Origin: Entomortierella parvispora
Lineage: Eukaryota > Mortierellomycota > Mortierellomycetes > Mortierellales > Mortierellaceae
NCBI GenBank assembly: GCA_963573315.1
Contig: OY752140.1
Coordinates: 1,798,001-1,862,000, forward strand
Direction: 5' to 3'
DNA length: 64,000 nucleotides
Of the stretch, positions 40,973 through 51,572 are shown piece by piece. Position 1 is the first letter of the stretch, and every line of letters starts with the position of its first letter. Under the pieces are notes generated by a model. It was not told where the DNA came from and ran no database searches. It saw only the letters and a list, made by a program, of their open reading frames with translations. A program made the position numbers and the translations under genes.

Positions 40973-43900
40973 CTACCCCACAACGCCCAGCATCCAAAAT
41001 GGAGGGACGCCAGTGTCGGGTAATGCTCCCCCAAGGGAATCTTTCAGTCCTTGCTCGTCTTTGGCCAGGACTTCAAAAACATTGGCCTCAAGGCCAAGAT
41101 CGCCCCATTCCAGCATGCCCTCATTCGCTGGGTTGTAGGGCTTTGAGTCCTCACTCTTCCGGTCGTTGTTCTTTGAAGCTGAGGTGTTGTCGAGAGTCAA
41201 AAGACGTCTGGCAGGGGTGTGATCGTAAGCTGTCCGCGCAGTGTAGAGGAGAGCATCCATAGTCACTTTGCGATGACCAGAGGACCGGTAATGACTCTGA
41301 CGTACGTAGTTGCGGACGATATCTCCAAGGCGGTATCCGCGCTTTGACCGGTGTCTCCACAGATCAGGAGCAGACTCCATGCCTGCGTTGTTCACCATCC
41401 GGGTCAAGAGTGTCCAGTACTGCAGGTTCAATGTCGAGTAACGTTCCGCTAATTCTGAGGCTGAAAACATGGGCTCTACACCATCGGGCACCATTGGTGG
41501 TGCTGAGGATGCCCCATTTGCTGCTTGCCGCACACTCGAGTCTGTCTCTGCTGCAACGCCCTGCCGAGGAGTTTTACGACGGAATTCGTCCTCATCTTCG
41601 GTGGGGGTTTCGGCCTGGCTGTCATATGAAGGAATAGAGTCCTTGTTCGACATCCCGGCCTCCTTCATCATTCCACTGAGATCTTTGGGTCTGCTAATCG
41701 ACTGGTCCAGACTCAAATCCAGCTCGTCAGTCTCCTCGTCGAGATACATGCCAGCCAGTTCTTGACCAGATACATCCGCAGCAGATCCTCCTGGCTGCAA
41801 AAGACCAGCCATGGACTGCCGTGTTGCGAAGGCATTCTCGAACGGCATCTTGATCTTTCCATCTTGGATCACCATAAACTGTCGTCCGACTCGCATACGG
41901 CATCGGTTGATGACCCTCAGGAATAATCGAACATCATCCGTGATGGCAGCCAGGGCTGCGACATGAAGGTCCATGAACGATGATCTATGGTCTCCTTGTT
42001 TGGCGTAGGCGATACCTTCAGGCGAGTTTACAAGGTGCTCCAGCCATGTTGAAAAGACCAAGTTCAATTGAATGTACTCGTTCTGTGTCAGCACATGAAT
42101 TCGATGCAACATCCTCACAGCATCCAAAAAGGCTGGCATGGTATCGGCCTTCAAGAGATCCTTTGGAATCGAGAGAAGTGGTCGTGCGCTGAGGGCGCCC
42201 TCCTTCTTTGGAATAACTCTAGGCAAGCGATTGAGAGCAGGGAAGGAGTATCCGTGGTCCAGCAGGTATCCCGTATCTTCGGTTGTAGGGTGGTTGGCGA
42301 CATGTTGATCGTGTTCTTGAAGCAGCGTCGTACGGACAATGTTGGCAGCTGCTCGAGCAAATGTTTCGTTTCCAGTGAAATAATGGGCCAGGGTAAGAGT
42401 GGTGACCTCGTTATAGAGTCCTTGCAAGGTAATCACTTTGGAAGATCCGTCTTCGGTGAGAGGGACAGGGGATGAAGGTGGAATGATTGGTTTTCCTTGG
42501 TTGTCGGCTGGGAACAAGAACAAGTCTTCAGCAGAAGCCTTCTTCAAAAGGTTGACACGCGTCGACAAGACCTGGCAGGCTTTTGATTGAAGCTCTTGTA
42601 CCATATGGGAGACTCCAGACTCACCAATCCAATACTTTTGGCGATTGGACATGAGAATGTCGTCTTTGTACACTAACAAGTCGTGCGACCTAAAGGTCTT
42701 GCGAGCAATTCTCTCGTCAATTCCATCAATGAGATCCTGGATGGCCAAAAGGCGGTTGTAGGCGCGAATGGCGGCCGACTGGCGAGTATTCTCTTCTTGA
42801 GATCTCTTGCCTGAAAACAAACGAAAGACCCAGCCCACAGTCATAAAGTCTGCCTTGTCGGGCGTTGGATCGCGCTCCTTTGGCTCCCAGGAAACAGAAG
42901 GCTTACTAATCTTTGCACGCTCCAGTGCTCCTAACCGCCAGAGAAGCTCCAGCTATGGAATCAACAGGTGTCATGAGCGATAAAAAAAAGACGATTGTTA
43001 GCAAGTAAAAAGAATGCCCTTAAAAATCCGTACGCCCATCGTCAAGGAGAGGGATGAGGCCTTGTGGAAACTTTTGAGAGCTTACCTTGGACCGCCGACC
43101 GTATCGCATGTCGGGGTTGTAGACGTCATCGGCATCGTTTCTAAAGATAATCTGTGGCTCCTCCTTTGAGTTGGGACGAGTATCGACGCCCTTGAGCAGC
43201 TGCGAGTTGTCGACCAATCGAGCCATTGGAACTACGAAATACTTGATGACCTCGCCGTGATCCTGGATGGCCCGCTTGATCTCTGCCATGGCATTCTTGG
43301 TCATGAACGAATTGCCATCGAAAGCGAAAATCCAGCGAGCGTCGACCTTTGTCTTTCCGTGGTTGATGGCGATATTTCTGCCTCCGTTCTAGACGATCCA
43401 ATCCACAAAAGACAAGAGAGGTTAGCTTCTGAGCAAAAATGTGGCAATGACGGAGACTGCGGCGGCTGTGCTCCATTCTCCCATTTTCGGGACCAGTGAG
43501 TGGAACGACACCAGTGAAAAAACACCGCCCGCCAGCCCCCCTTTGTGCAAACGGTCTAAAAAAGGCCCTTACATTGTTCATTGCATAACGGTTCTTGTCG
43601 TGGTAGGTATAGTCGAGTACTCGGAGCTTTGCCACTTTTGAGAACGTAGAGTAGTCATCCGAGGAGAAAAAATCGGGTTCTGGAAAGTCTTCGAGTCTGA
43701 AGTCTTGCTTGAGGTAGTCTTTTTCTACAAAAGGGATGTGGATGTACTCTTGGCGATGGTGGTCCAGGAGCTGGAGGATCGAGGACTCGGCCTGCTGGTC
43801 CACGATGCGGTTGAGGACCCAAAGCTTGCGGGTCTTGTTGAACTCGGGCTCGTGCTCCAGGATGAAGCGCACATTCGATAGGGTTTGGCCCGGGCGATGG

Positions 43901-44796
43901 CGAGGGGGCAGATCGTTGCCCAGAATGCGGTACAGCACAATCGACTCTGGATCGACCGCCGCCTTGTCCAGTGGCACCGCCTCTTCACTGCCCGCCACTG
44001 GTGGAGAGTCACCGTTGCGGATCGAGTCCTGCTGGTGGTTGATTCGGTCGTCGACGGCCTGCCAAGGATCATTGGTTGGATCATTGGCTGGATCATTGGT
44101 TGGCTGGCGGGCTTTTTGCCGCTCCAGCTCCTGTGCCTGCTGCCGGGACCTGTCCAGTGGATAGTCGAATTCGTAGCGGTACCTGTCATGGTTGGTGCCC
44201 TGGTGATGAGGGACGTCGTCCGCACGCCGGACGCTCGAGAACGGCAGAGAGGGCTGGAGGTATACCAGGGAGAAGAGTGCAATGACGACCAGGAATGTGA
44301 GCGACCCAAGTCCTTTCCGGGTCCAAAGCCGTCGCCGCAGGGATCGTAGCCTTGAGGAGGAAGAGGAATTGGGGTAGTAGATGAACTGCTTGTCGACTAG
44401 AGCCGAGGGCAGATCGCTCTGAGTGCTGCTGTCGCTGAGGGAGTGATGATGCCTTGAGGACTGGCCCTGGGTCAGATCTGCATGGGTCGGGTGGTGGTGG
44501 TGGACTCCGTTGACGAGTGCGGCGGCAGAGGCGGCGACAGAGGCCAAGGTCGAGGGCCGGACGGCCGCACTGGAATTTGAAGCCGAGTAAAAACTGCTAC
44601 TGCTGCTGAGGCTGTTGGCGTTTGGGCTGGAGGCAGAGAGATGCATGGTTGGGTTGGTGGGATGGTTGCTCCTCCGTGAATAAGGCGGTGGGTCCTGAGG
44701 GTGGACCATGCCCGGGAAGAGGGGCGGAGGAGAGGGAGAGGTGGATCTGGAGGACGCTGCCGATGAGCGATAGAAAGCTCTATTGGGAGTGCTCAT
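40973..44796 (-). CDS. Type II membrane protein: glycosyltransferase-like domain fused to alginate-lyase-like domain (1168 aa)
   Basis: Exons 44796-43573, 43388-43086 and 42952-40973 join in phase 0. A Ser/Pro-rich cytosolic N-terminus (1-160) precedes one membrane anchor (about 162-179, LGSLTFLVVIALFSLVYL). The first lumenal domain starts with YRILGNDLPPRHRPGQT (about 290) and continues through KLWVLNRIVDQQ, NNGGRNIAINHG and RWIFAFDGN (DGN at 432-434), which looks like a GT-A-type glycosyltransferase fold. Exon 3 encodes a helical domain resembling alginate lyase (PF05426): LTLAHYFTGNETFARAAANI, STWLEHLVNSPEGIAY, then QGDHRSSFMDLHVAALAAI. The usual NNHG catalytic segment is not conserved here. 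A Golgi or cell-wall polysaccharide role is inference; substrate unknown. Confidence 0.78.
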
Positions 44797-45265
44797 TTAT
44801 GACATGAACAGGACGGACTGAGCGGTGGAAGGGAGGACGGGCGGAGGAGTGGAAAAGTGGAGGATGGATGGATGGAGTGGATGAACCAATGAAGGACACA
44901 GGAACGAAAGGGGAGAAAAGGGGTGGAGGGAGGTCAGTCAGTCAGTCAGGTCGGTCAGTTGGTCGCCGGGGAATGAGGAATGCAGCAAGGAGGTGGCGAA
45001 AGAGGAAAGAGATGGACAGAGAGAGAGAGAGAGAGAGACAGAGAGAGAGTAACAAGAGTCGAAGGAATGCAGTAATGAATGCGAATGAATGAACTGAATG
45101 AATGAATGAATGAACAAGTGAATATTGAATGAACAAAGGCAGAGGAGGAAGAACAAAAAAAAAAAAACCTTTTTTTTTTGCCCATTGTCCCTCTCTCTTT
45201 ATCTCGGCTATAAATAAACAGCCCAGGGACGGTGCTGGTTCGGTGCAGTGCAGAAGTAGGGCGGC

Positions 45266-45304
45266 TGTGGGTGTATGTGTGTGTATGTGTGTATGTGTGT
45301 GTAC
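45266..45304. repeat. Interrupted (TG)n microsatellite
   Basis: TG-rich run with TATG interruptions. Confidence 0.85.
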
Positions 45305-46486
45305 ATGCGTGGTGTCCACGGACGGGTACGTGGGCGAGGCGGCTTATTGTAAATCAGATGTAATAATGAATGTACTGCCTATCTCCCCCCCCTTCCCTTT
45401 ACTCGCCACGGACAGTGAGAAGTGGTTCTAGAAGCCAGCTGAGGTCATTCGTGTGTACCGGGAAAGAGCTTTTTCATAGACCATGGACAGACAGAGGGAG
45501 AGAAGACGATGATGACGATGCTGCGTTGTGTTACGCTGGGCTTTTGTCGCAGGAAAACAAGGGAAGGGGGGGATTGAACCCCTGGACAAAGAATAAATAG
45601 ACAGATGCTGTGGTATCACGTTCAAAGACTTGACTACAGTCCAGACGCAGTGGCGGTACAAGAATGGGAATAACGGGCACAAGGACAGCGATGTGATAGG
45701 AGGACGGACGGAGGGAGAGAGGGAGAGAGCGGCGGCCTGTTTACTGCTGTACTTCACATATTCACATACCTTTGATATTACTTTCTTGTTTATGTTACGT
45801 GCTCGACGTAAAGTCCCCTTCTTGATGTATGTGAGTCCCAAGGTGGAGGAGGAAGGAGAAAAGAAACGAGCAAGAGGAAGGATAGAGAAAGGTGAATGAC
45901 TGCTTCGAAACGTGGTTCTCTTTGGCACGTCCAACCAAGATCCGTCTGTCTACTGTCTGTACCTGTTACTGTTCTCTTATTCTCTAATTTGTTTAATTGA
46001 AGGGGCAGCGCAAAAAAAAACGAGGCTCAGTTGGACAGGAAGGCAATTGAACTGTATGTAGGTAGATAATGACAGGACAGGAAACCAGAGAGCAGCAGGA
46101 CGCTTTGGAGCAAGAGCAACAGTGGGGAGCCGGGGGTGAAGAGCAGGGAATATGAGAGCGTGGGCGATGAACAACCAGTGGCAAAAACAACGAGAATGAG
46201 GGTCAAGTGAGGTGAATGGAGGCTGGAATGAGCAGAGAATTGTGAAGAAGCAAGTTAAAAGGACAGCAATGTGAAGGAGAGAAGGGAGTCGCGTCAAGAG
46301 AGGGCAGACAGGGAGAGAAAGAGAGAGGAGAGAGCGAAAACCGATGCCGGGGTTCTTTCGCTTGCATGTCTGTGCCCTCGGCACCATGCCCGCAACGCTT
46401 CCTGGGAGTGTTCTTCGCAGCGTGTCTGTGCCGCGCCTCAGTCTTCCCTTCCCCTTGGACGCTCCCTTTTGGGGTTCCTGGATCTG

Positions 46487-46519
46487 CCCTTCCTACCCTT
46501 CCTACCCTTCCTACCCTTC
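46487..46519. repeat. 9-bp tandem repeat (CCCTTCCTA)n
   Basis: Three full units plus a partial fourth. The - strand reads GGG runs separated by TAGGAA, so it could fold into a G-quadruplex. Confidence 0.9.
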
Positions 46520-47745
46520 GCCGATGCACGACCTGCTCTTTGTGGACGACTTTCTTCTGCTCTGGCCTTCTTTTCCTGACACTGACTGTGGTTCCGGTCG
46601 ATATGGTACCTCCAGGAGGGCAACCGCACCAGATGTAAAGGCTGCAGCTTAGGCAGGGTCATGTTTTGCATATTTGCCACTACACGGGCCAAAAGATGGA
46701 GGTGTCCCCCCTTGGGGTCATCATCTTTTTCTCTGCCACACCCTCTCCAAAAAAAATACATCGCCCCCCCTTTCACCAGGCGAGCACGTTTTCACGTTTT
46801 CTGTTGGCCACAGGTACGTCGCTGCTGTCCCTTCTTTGAAGAGAACCAAAATAAAATCATGCCCAACGCGCCCGGCTAGGATTGTCCCCTGTTTTTTGTC
46901 AGGGCTTGGCTGTTGTTCGTGTCCACCACCACCACCACCGCTAGCCTGCGGGCTCGCTAAAATTAGGTTGGTGGGAAACTGCACCAAAGTAGCAAGCACA
47001 TCATTGCTCTTGTTCTTTCGTTCGCTTCCTTTTCGTTCCTGTTCAAAACCTGTTGTGGCGCGTCCTTTTCCTTTTCTGCGCGCGCGAAAGTACCTTTGGT
47101 TCATCCTCATCCTCCTCTTACCCCTGCCTCTTATCTCTGCTCTTTTGCAGCGGAATGCAAGCCCGATAGATGTATCGATACATCGCCCGATCGATGAATG
47201 ATGTCCTGAGGATCTGCAACAGGGCGCGCCATTTACAGGGCAAAGGGTATTTACGAGATTGGAAGATGATCTCGATGGATGGCGGGCTCCGCGAGATAAA
47301 AGGAGGTCTCGATCCATCCTGCAAGAGAGGATGTACATACTTTTGTCGTCGTTATTTAGACTGCTGCCTGATTTTAGTACATTCATAATGAACCATCATC
47401 ATTACCGAGTATCGGTCTAGTTTTGTTGAGAGCAAAAAAGGGAAAAACCACCGTGTTTGAAAGGGTCACATGCCAAAAATGAAGCCACAGTGTATGCTTA
47501 CTTCTTTTCGACTTTTCCTCCCTTTGGTCCGTCCTGGGAAATCAAGGACCATGAAACGGCACAACCTTGAGCTCTCACAGACTCGAAGGGAGTTGAAATA
47601 AACACATTAAAACCTGAAACGAGCAAGATACTGTGGCAGTAACTCAAATGTCGGTGCACTAAAATGCTGTCCAATTTCCGACATCCACGCGCTTAAAGAG
47701 CTCAACATAGTTCCTCTGCGTGTACTTATTGCAATTGAACCTCTC

Positions 47746-47751
47746 TTTATT
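47746..47751 (-). terminator. AATAAA polyadenylation signal of the tetraspanin
   Basis: AATAAA on the - strand, about 150 nt past the stop. Confidence 0.35.
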
Positions 47752-47898
47752 GGATACAATATCGCAATTTGACTATACGGATGAAGACGACCAGGGTCCC
47801 AGCCTAAAATCCTAGAATTTCATTCGAGTAGAGTAATCACCGTGCAATTTGGTCAGATCAGACTCTTTCTCCATAGGTCAAGTCCAAATTGCTTCTTT

Positions 47899-49121
47899 TC
47901 ACTTGGATGAACGCGTCGTAGGACGGCTCGAATCAAAGGTGCCGTAGGCAGGTGGGTCGTGCTGAGAACCCCCAGGGCCCAAAAGTCCCTCTTCCTGAGC
48001 TCGGGCCAAGGTCTGGGCACGAACTTGATCAGCAAGAGCTTGGTAATGATTCCTTCTTTCAGCTTCTCGGTCGCGTCGGGATCGGTCGATGGCCCTGTCA
48101 ACTTGTTCTGCTTCCAACAATGCTCTCACCAATGCAGTTTCACCTTCGGCGCGCTGGCGCTCGTACCGTTGCCTGTCAAACCGATGGAACAAGACGGCGG
48201 CGCCTACAAGACTCACCAACTAAAAAAAAGCAATTTTGCCATTGTTAGACACTGCCTAAACACGATCTGCGTTACCGCTCAAGTAAAACCACTGCAATAT
48301 CATTCCCTTCTTTTGTTTACCTCGATGCCTCCCAAGATGGCGCCAATGACACCAATCGATTGAAGGCTGTCTTGGAAAGCGGTTTGAATGTGCTCTCGGC
48401 ATCCCGTCATGTAGTGGTGGTCAAGTGCGCAGGTCGCGGGAACAGCTCGGTCAAAGATGTGTTCAAATCCACAGCACTGAAACTGTCATCACAAGAAAGT
48501 CATAAAACATGGGCGTCAGTAGGGCGTCAGTAGGGCGTCAAGTAAAAAAAAAGGCCTGGGCTATCAGAGTCCTCATGCCCAACGATTTAAAAACGTGTAG
48601 ATGGGGGAAGGGTATCATGGAAACCCGCAGAGATTAAAACACATACAAAGGATTCTAGGTCGTGGATGCCCCGAGGGTCCGTTCGAAAGACTCGGTCCCA
48701 GGCTTTGTTCAAGACTTCGCCTCCTTGGTCCCTGTAGGCAAAAGCAACGGCACCAACGGTGATCTGAAGGGCAATGGCAATGAGGAGCGTAAAGCCATGA
48801 ACCCAGAGGACCCATCGCTTCTCATTCATGACTCCATAGTAGCCCAAGAATGAGACCAGGGAGATGGTTGCACCGAGAACCAGCACCAGGTGTGGGAGCA
48901 TTGTCGACGTTACAAAGACTGCGCCTGGAGCAAAGAAGACAAAGGTGCCCACGCAGAGGAGGATCATTCCCACGAGCTAGCCATTCAACAATGACAGAAA
49001 GACGAAATGAAGCACAGTGAGTTTGCGTGCTTGTAATTATAATACTCCCTCCATTCATGTCGAAAAAGTTCTCTTTTACCAGGGACAGCAGGTTCAGCAC
49101 CGCAACCGCAAGGGCGTACAT
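47899..49121 (-). CDS. Tetraspanin-family membrane protein
   Basis: Exons 49121-49080, 48976-48647, 48476-48321 and 48219-47899, all phase 0, give 282 residues. Four membrane spans are visible: LLVGMILLCVGTFVFF, LVLVLGATISLVSFLGYY, WVHGFTLLIAIALQITVGAV and a final one around VIGAILGGIELVSLVGAAVL. The large extracellular loop carries the family hallmark CCGF plus two further Cys (ATCALD and MTGCRE) that would form its disulphides. The C-terminal tail of about 90 residues is unusually long and highly charged (RQRYERQRAEGE and DRSRRDREAERR), predicted helical, followed by a Pro/Ser end. Tetraspanins organise membrane microdomains; fungal ones are linked to polarised growth. Intron 2 contains three tandem copies of an 11-bp unit. 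Confidence 0.88.
48509..48541. repeat. Tandem GGGCGTCAGTA repeat in tetraspanin intron 2
   Basis: Three adjacent copies of an 11-bp unit, the last diverged. Confidence 0.85.
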
Positions 49122-49366
49122 GGCGACCGTTTGTATAGGTGTATATATGGGGGAAGGGGAGTGTTTGTTCGTTCACAGTCTGTTCTTTGGTCGTTAGTTG
49201 GAACAGGTCAGAGGCAGAAGACAAAGAACAGGCCAACCCGAAGTGCCAAGCATTATTTTATGTGGAAATGGACCGACCCTTTTTTTTTTTTTTTGCTACT
49301 TTCCACTGCTACTGCTGGTTCAAGGTCCCACACCAGACTTTCAGGAGAAAGTGTCGACTCTGACGT

Positions 49367-51202
49367 CTACCGCGTATCGCAGCTCGTTTCACTGTTCCCA
49401 ACATTTTCAAGATAAAAGCCAACAATCTCGCGATCTTTTCTCAGTTGCATGGGAACAGAGCTCATCTTCTTGGGATCCAGGTCAATACAGGTGATCTTGT
49501 AGACGAACGCTTCACCATTGACAACAATCCTGCGCTGCTGCTCCTTGAACTGGACTCTTCCTCTTGCTTCAGTCACACTACAAAGGGGCAGTACAAAGGC
49601 ATCGTTCGCGGTCAGTCTATTTTCATATTTGACCTGCAGCCCATCAAGGCACAACTTACCTCTTGCCTTGAGCCTCTAGAATATCATCAATTTCGTCCGC
49701 GTCATCTTCTCGACGGACAGTAATCAAAATAGAACAATCCTTCAAGGTCGCCGATAGTAGGTACTCTCGTATAAAATGCAACTTGATTTCCGCAGGAACA
49801 TCGTCCAAGTCATCATCTGCCTCGAATCCAAGACTAGACGCGTTTTGGGCCACAAACGACTCGTGGTCTTGACTCATCATTCCATCCATGTCTGTACGCT
49901 CCAGGAACGTCTCGGCAGTAGTCAAGAATTCATCCAATGTTGGTTGTTCGATAGATCCCGAACTGCTCAAGCCAGTCAGCTGTTCGTAAAACCGAAAAAC
50001 AGTTTCAATATCGAATGAATCCAGTCCCTGTTGCAGTCGACCCAGTCTCCTGAGCAGCGGAGACTCTACCAAGATTTGTGCCAACACATCAGAAAGCGTT
50101 GTCGATAGGTCTAAAGCATTTGACGACGGCTTAACATCGACACTCATGCAACTCTTCATGGAGTCTTTTGAAACATCCTGCTGAGACCCTTCTACAAAGA
50201 GACGTAGGTTGTTTTGAGGGGTCTCGACAAGTGCATCCAAGGCGTAATGGACCAGTGATTCATCCGCTGAGAATAGGTTGATAGGGCAGTATTCGCTCAA
50301 GCTGATCTCCTGGCCTTTTTGCTTCTTTTGGTGCTGGTACATGCAGAAGCGACACTTGCGCTTCTTGATTTCCTGGTCTTTGCGAATGAACTCTGACTTT
50401 GTCAGGAAGCCCCACTTTGGCTAAAGGGAAATCAAAGAGATCAGGAAACTGTTTATGATTATTAAACCGGAAAGCAGCCTTTAAGATTTGCGCACTTACC
50501 TTGATTTCTACTGCTACAGAAGGTGCATGGCTTGGTGAATCTTTGATGAATCGGGTATGATCGAGGGCTAAGAAGCCGACGCGTTGCTCAAAATCGATGC
50601 CTTTTTGTCTTCTGGCTTCTGGTCTGGAGGGCTCTATGGCTTGGGCCAGTTCATGCAGGAACTCTGTTGGGAGACTGATAGTGATCTAGAAGTCGTGGGT
50701 CGGAGCATTGCATTTTAGAAGGCCGCATTGAACCTGAACACGCGAATCTTGAATGGCCCTGTTGGCCCTGTTGCAGCATGCACCTACCAACTGCTCTACA
50801 AACTCTTGTCCTAGCAAAAGACCAATGACTTTGGACGAGAAGAGGGACTCTTGGGAAATGTCGCTCTTCCCGTTGGATTGTTTGGTATCGGCTAGGGTGC
50901 TGCCGAGAGGTGCCTCCCGATCAGACTTGCGAAGACGGAGAACGGTGGTATGCTTGCAGAGAAGAAAGATCGAAAATCAACCCAAAAAAAATAAAAAATA
51001 AGAGAGAAGGGGAGGATGAGTGAGTCTGGAACAAGGACATATGCACTGTCCGTGCTCGGTATGGGAAGCATGCCACGAATGAGGGAGGAAGGTGGCGTAC
51101 AAAGCGGGGGTCAGGGCCGGTGTACTGCAGCACGAGATTGGCATTTCCCTCGGCGCGGTACTGCCAGTGGGAGACAATGTAGAGCTCGGGAATGGATGCC
51201 AT
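49367..51202 (-). CDS. IPK1: Inositol-pentakisphosphate 2-kinase (EC 2.7.1.158)
   Basis: Exons 51202-51101, 50952-50788, 50685-50500, 50420-49660 and 49577-49367 give 474 residues. IPK1 phosphorylates inositol pentakisphosphate at the 2-position to make InsP6 (phytate), which is needed for nuclear mRNA export and as the pyrophosphate precursor. The family motif EIKPKWGFL spans 149-157. Also present are the N-lobe start NANLVLQYTGPDPRF joined to HTTVLRLRKS, the Cys-rich KKRKCRFCMYQHQK (the zinc-binding region in homologues), YCPINLFSADE, and the late strand ITCIDLDPKKM, whose Asp fits the metal-binding position. A Ser/Asp-rich insertion lies between the kinase core and the C-terminal exon. Phases were fixed using the motif joins. 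Confidence 0.93.
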
Positions 51203-51572
51203 GGCAGAATGACACTCTTTTCCTCTCTCTCTCTCTCTGTAGTCTATTGTGTTTGCTGTTTGTGTCTGTGTTTGTTGCTCCGCACTGTGATTCAAGACGA
51301 GTGCTTGCAGGGATGGGCGCAAATGGAAGGACAGAGAAAGAAATAAAAAAAAAAAAAAAAAAGGGCCGTTTGACACGATGACAGAGCACGGCGCAGAGCA
51401 GCCAGTCAATCAGTGTGCAATGTGTGCAATGTGGGGTGTGTGGTGGCACAAAGACTCATACCTGGCTGGTCACCTCGTCCTTTTCTCCTTGTTCTTCCCC
51501 ATTCCATCAGCTCATTCCTTCTCTTCTTCCTTTCTCTGCTCTTCAACCCTCCCCTTCCTCTCCTCTCTAAAC
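51203..51572. other. Divergent promoter region, IPK1 / Ser-Thr dehydratase
   Basis: A 370-bp region containing (TC)n near 51222-51238, an 18-nt A run (51345-51362) and a CT-rich leader immediately before 51573. No gene seen. Confidence 0.55.

Larger units (their letters stand above)
44797..47898. other. 3.1-kb gene-free interval
   Basis: This is the longest stretch without a supportable gene. Next to 44796 it is GA-rich with (GAATG)n, (AGTC)n and (GA)n repeats, a likely CT-rich leader for the - strand gene. Further on are an A13-CC-T10 near-palindrome (45155-45179), a (TG)n region (45266-45304), a 9-bp C-rich tandem repeat (46487-46519) and the tetraspanin poly(A) signal (47751-47746). Short open frames show no family resemblance; no tRNA was recognised. 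Confidence 0.5.

Noticed and set aside
45560-45580. tRNA T-arm-like GGGGTTCAATCCCC (reverse strand)
   Set aside because: No A box, anticodon arm or acceptor stem can be formed at the right spacing.
46721-47386. 221-codon open frame on the - strand in the gene-free interval
   Set aside because: Composition is basic and low-complexity, with no domain signal, no leader and no supporting splice structure. It crosses simple-sequence blocks.
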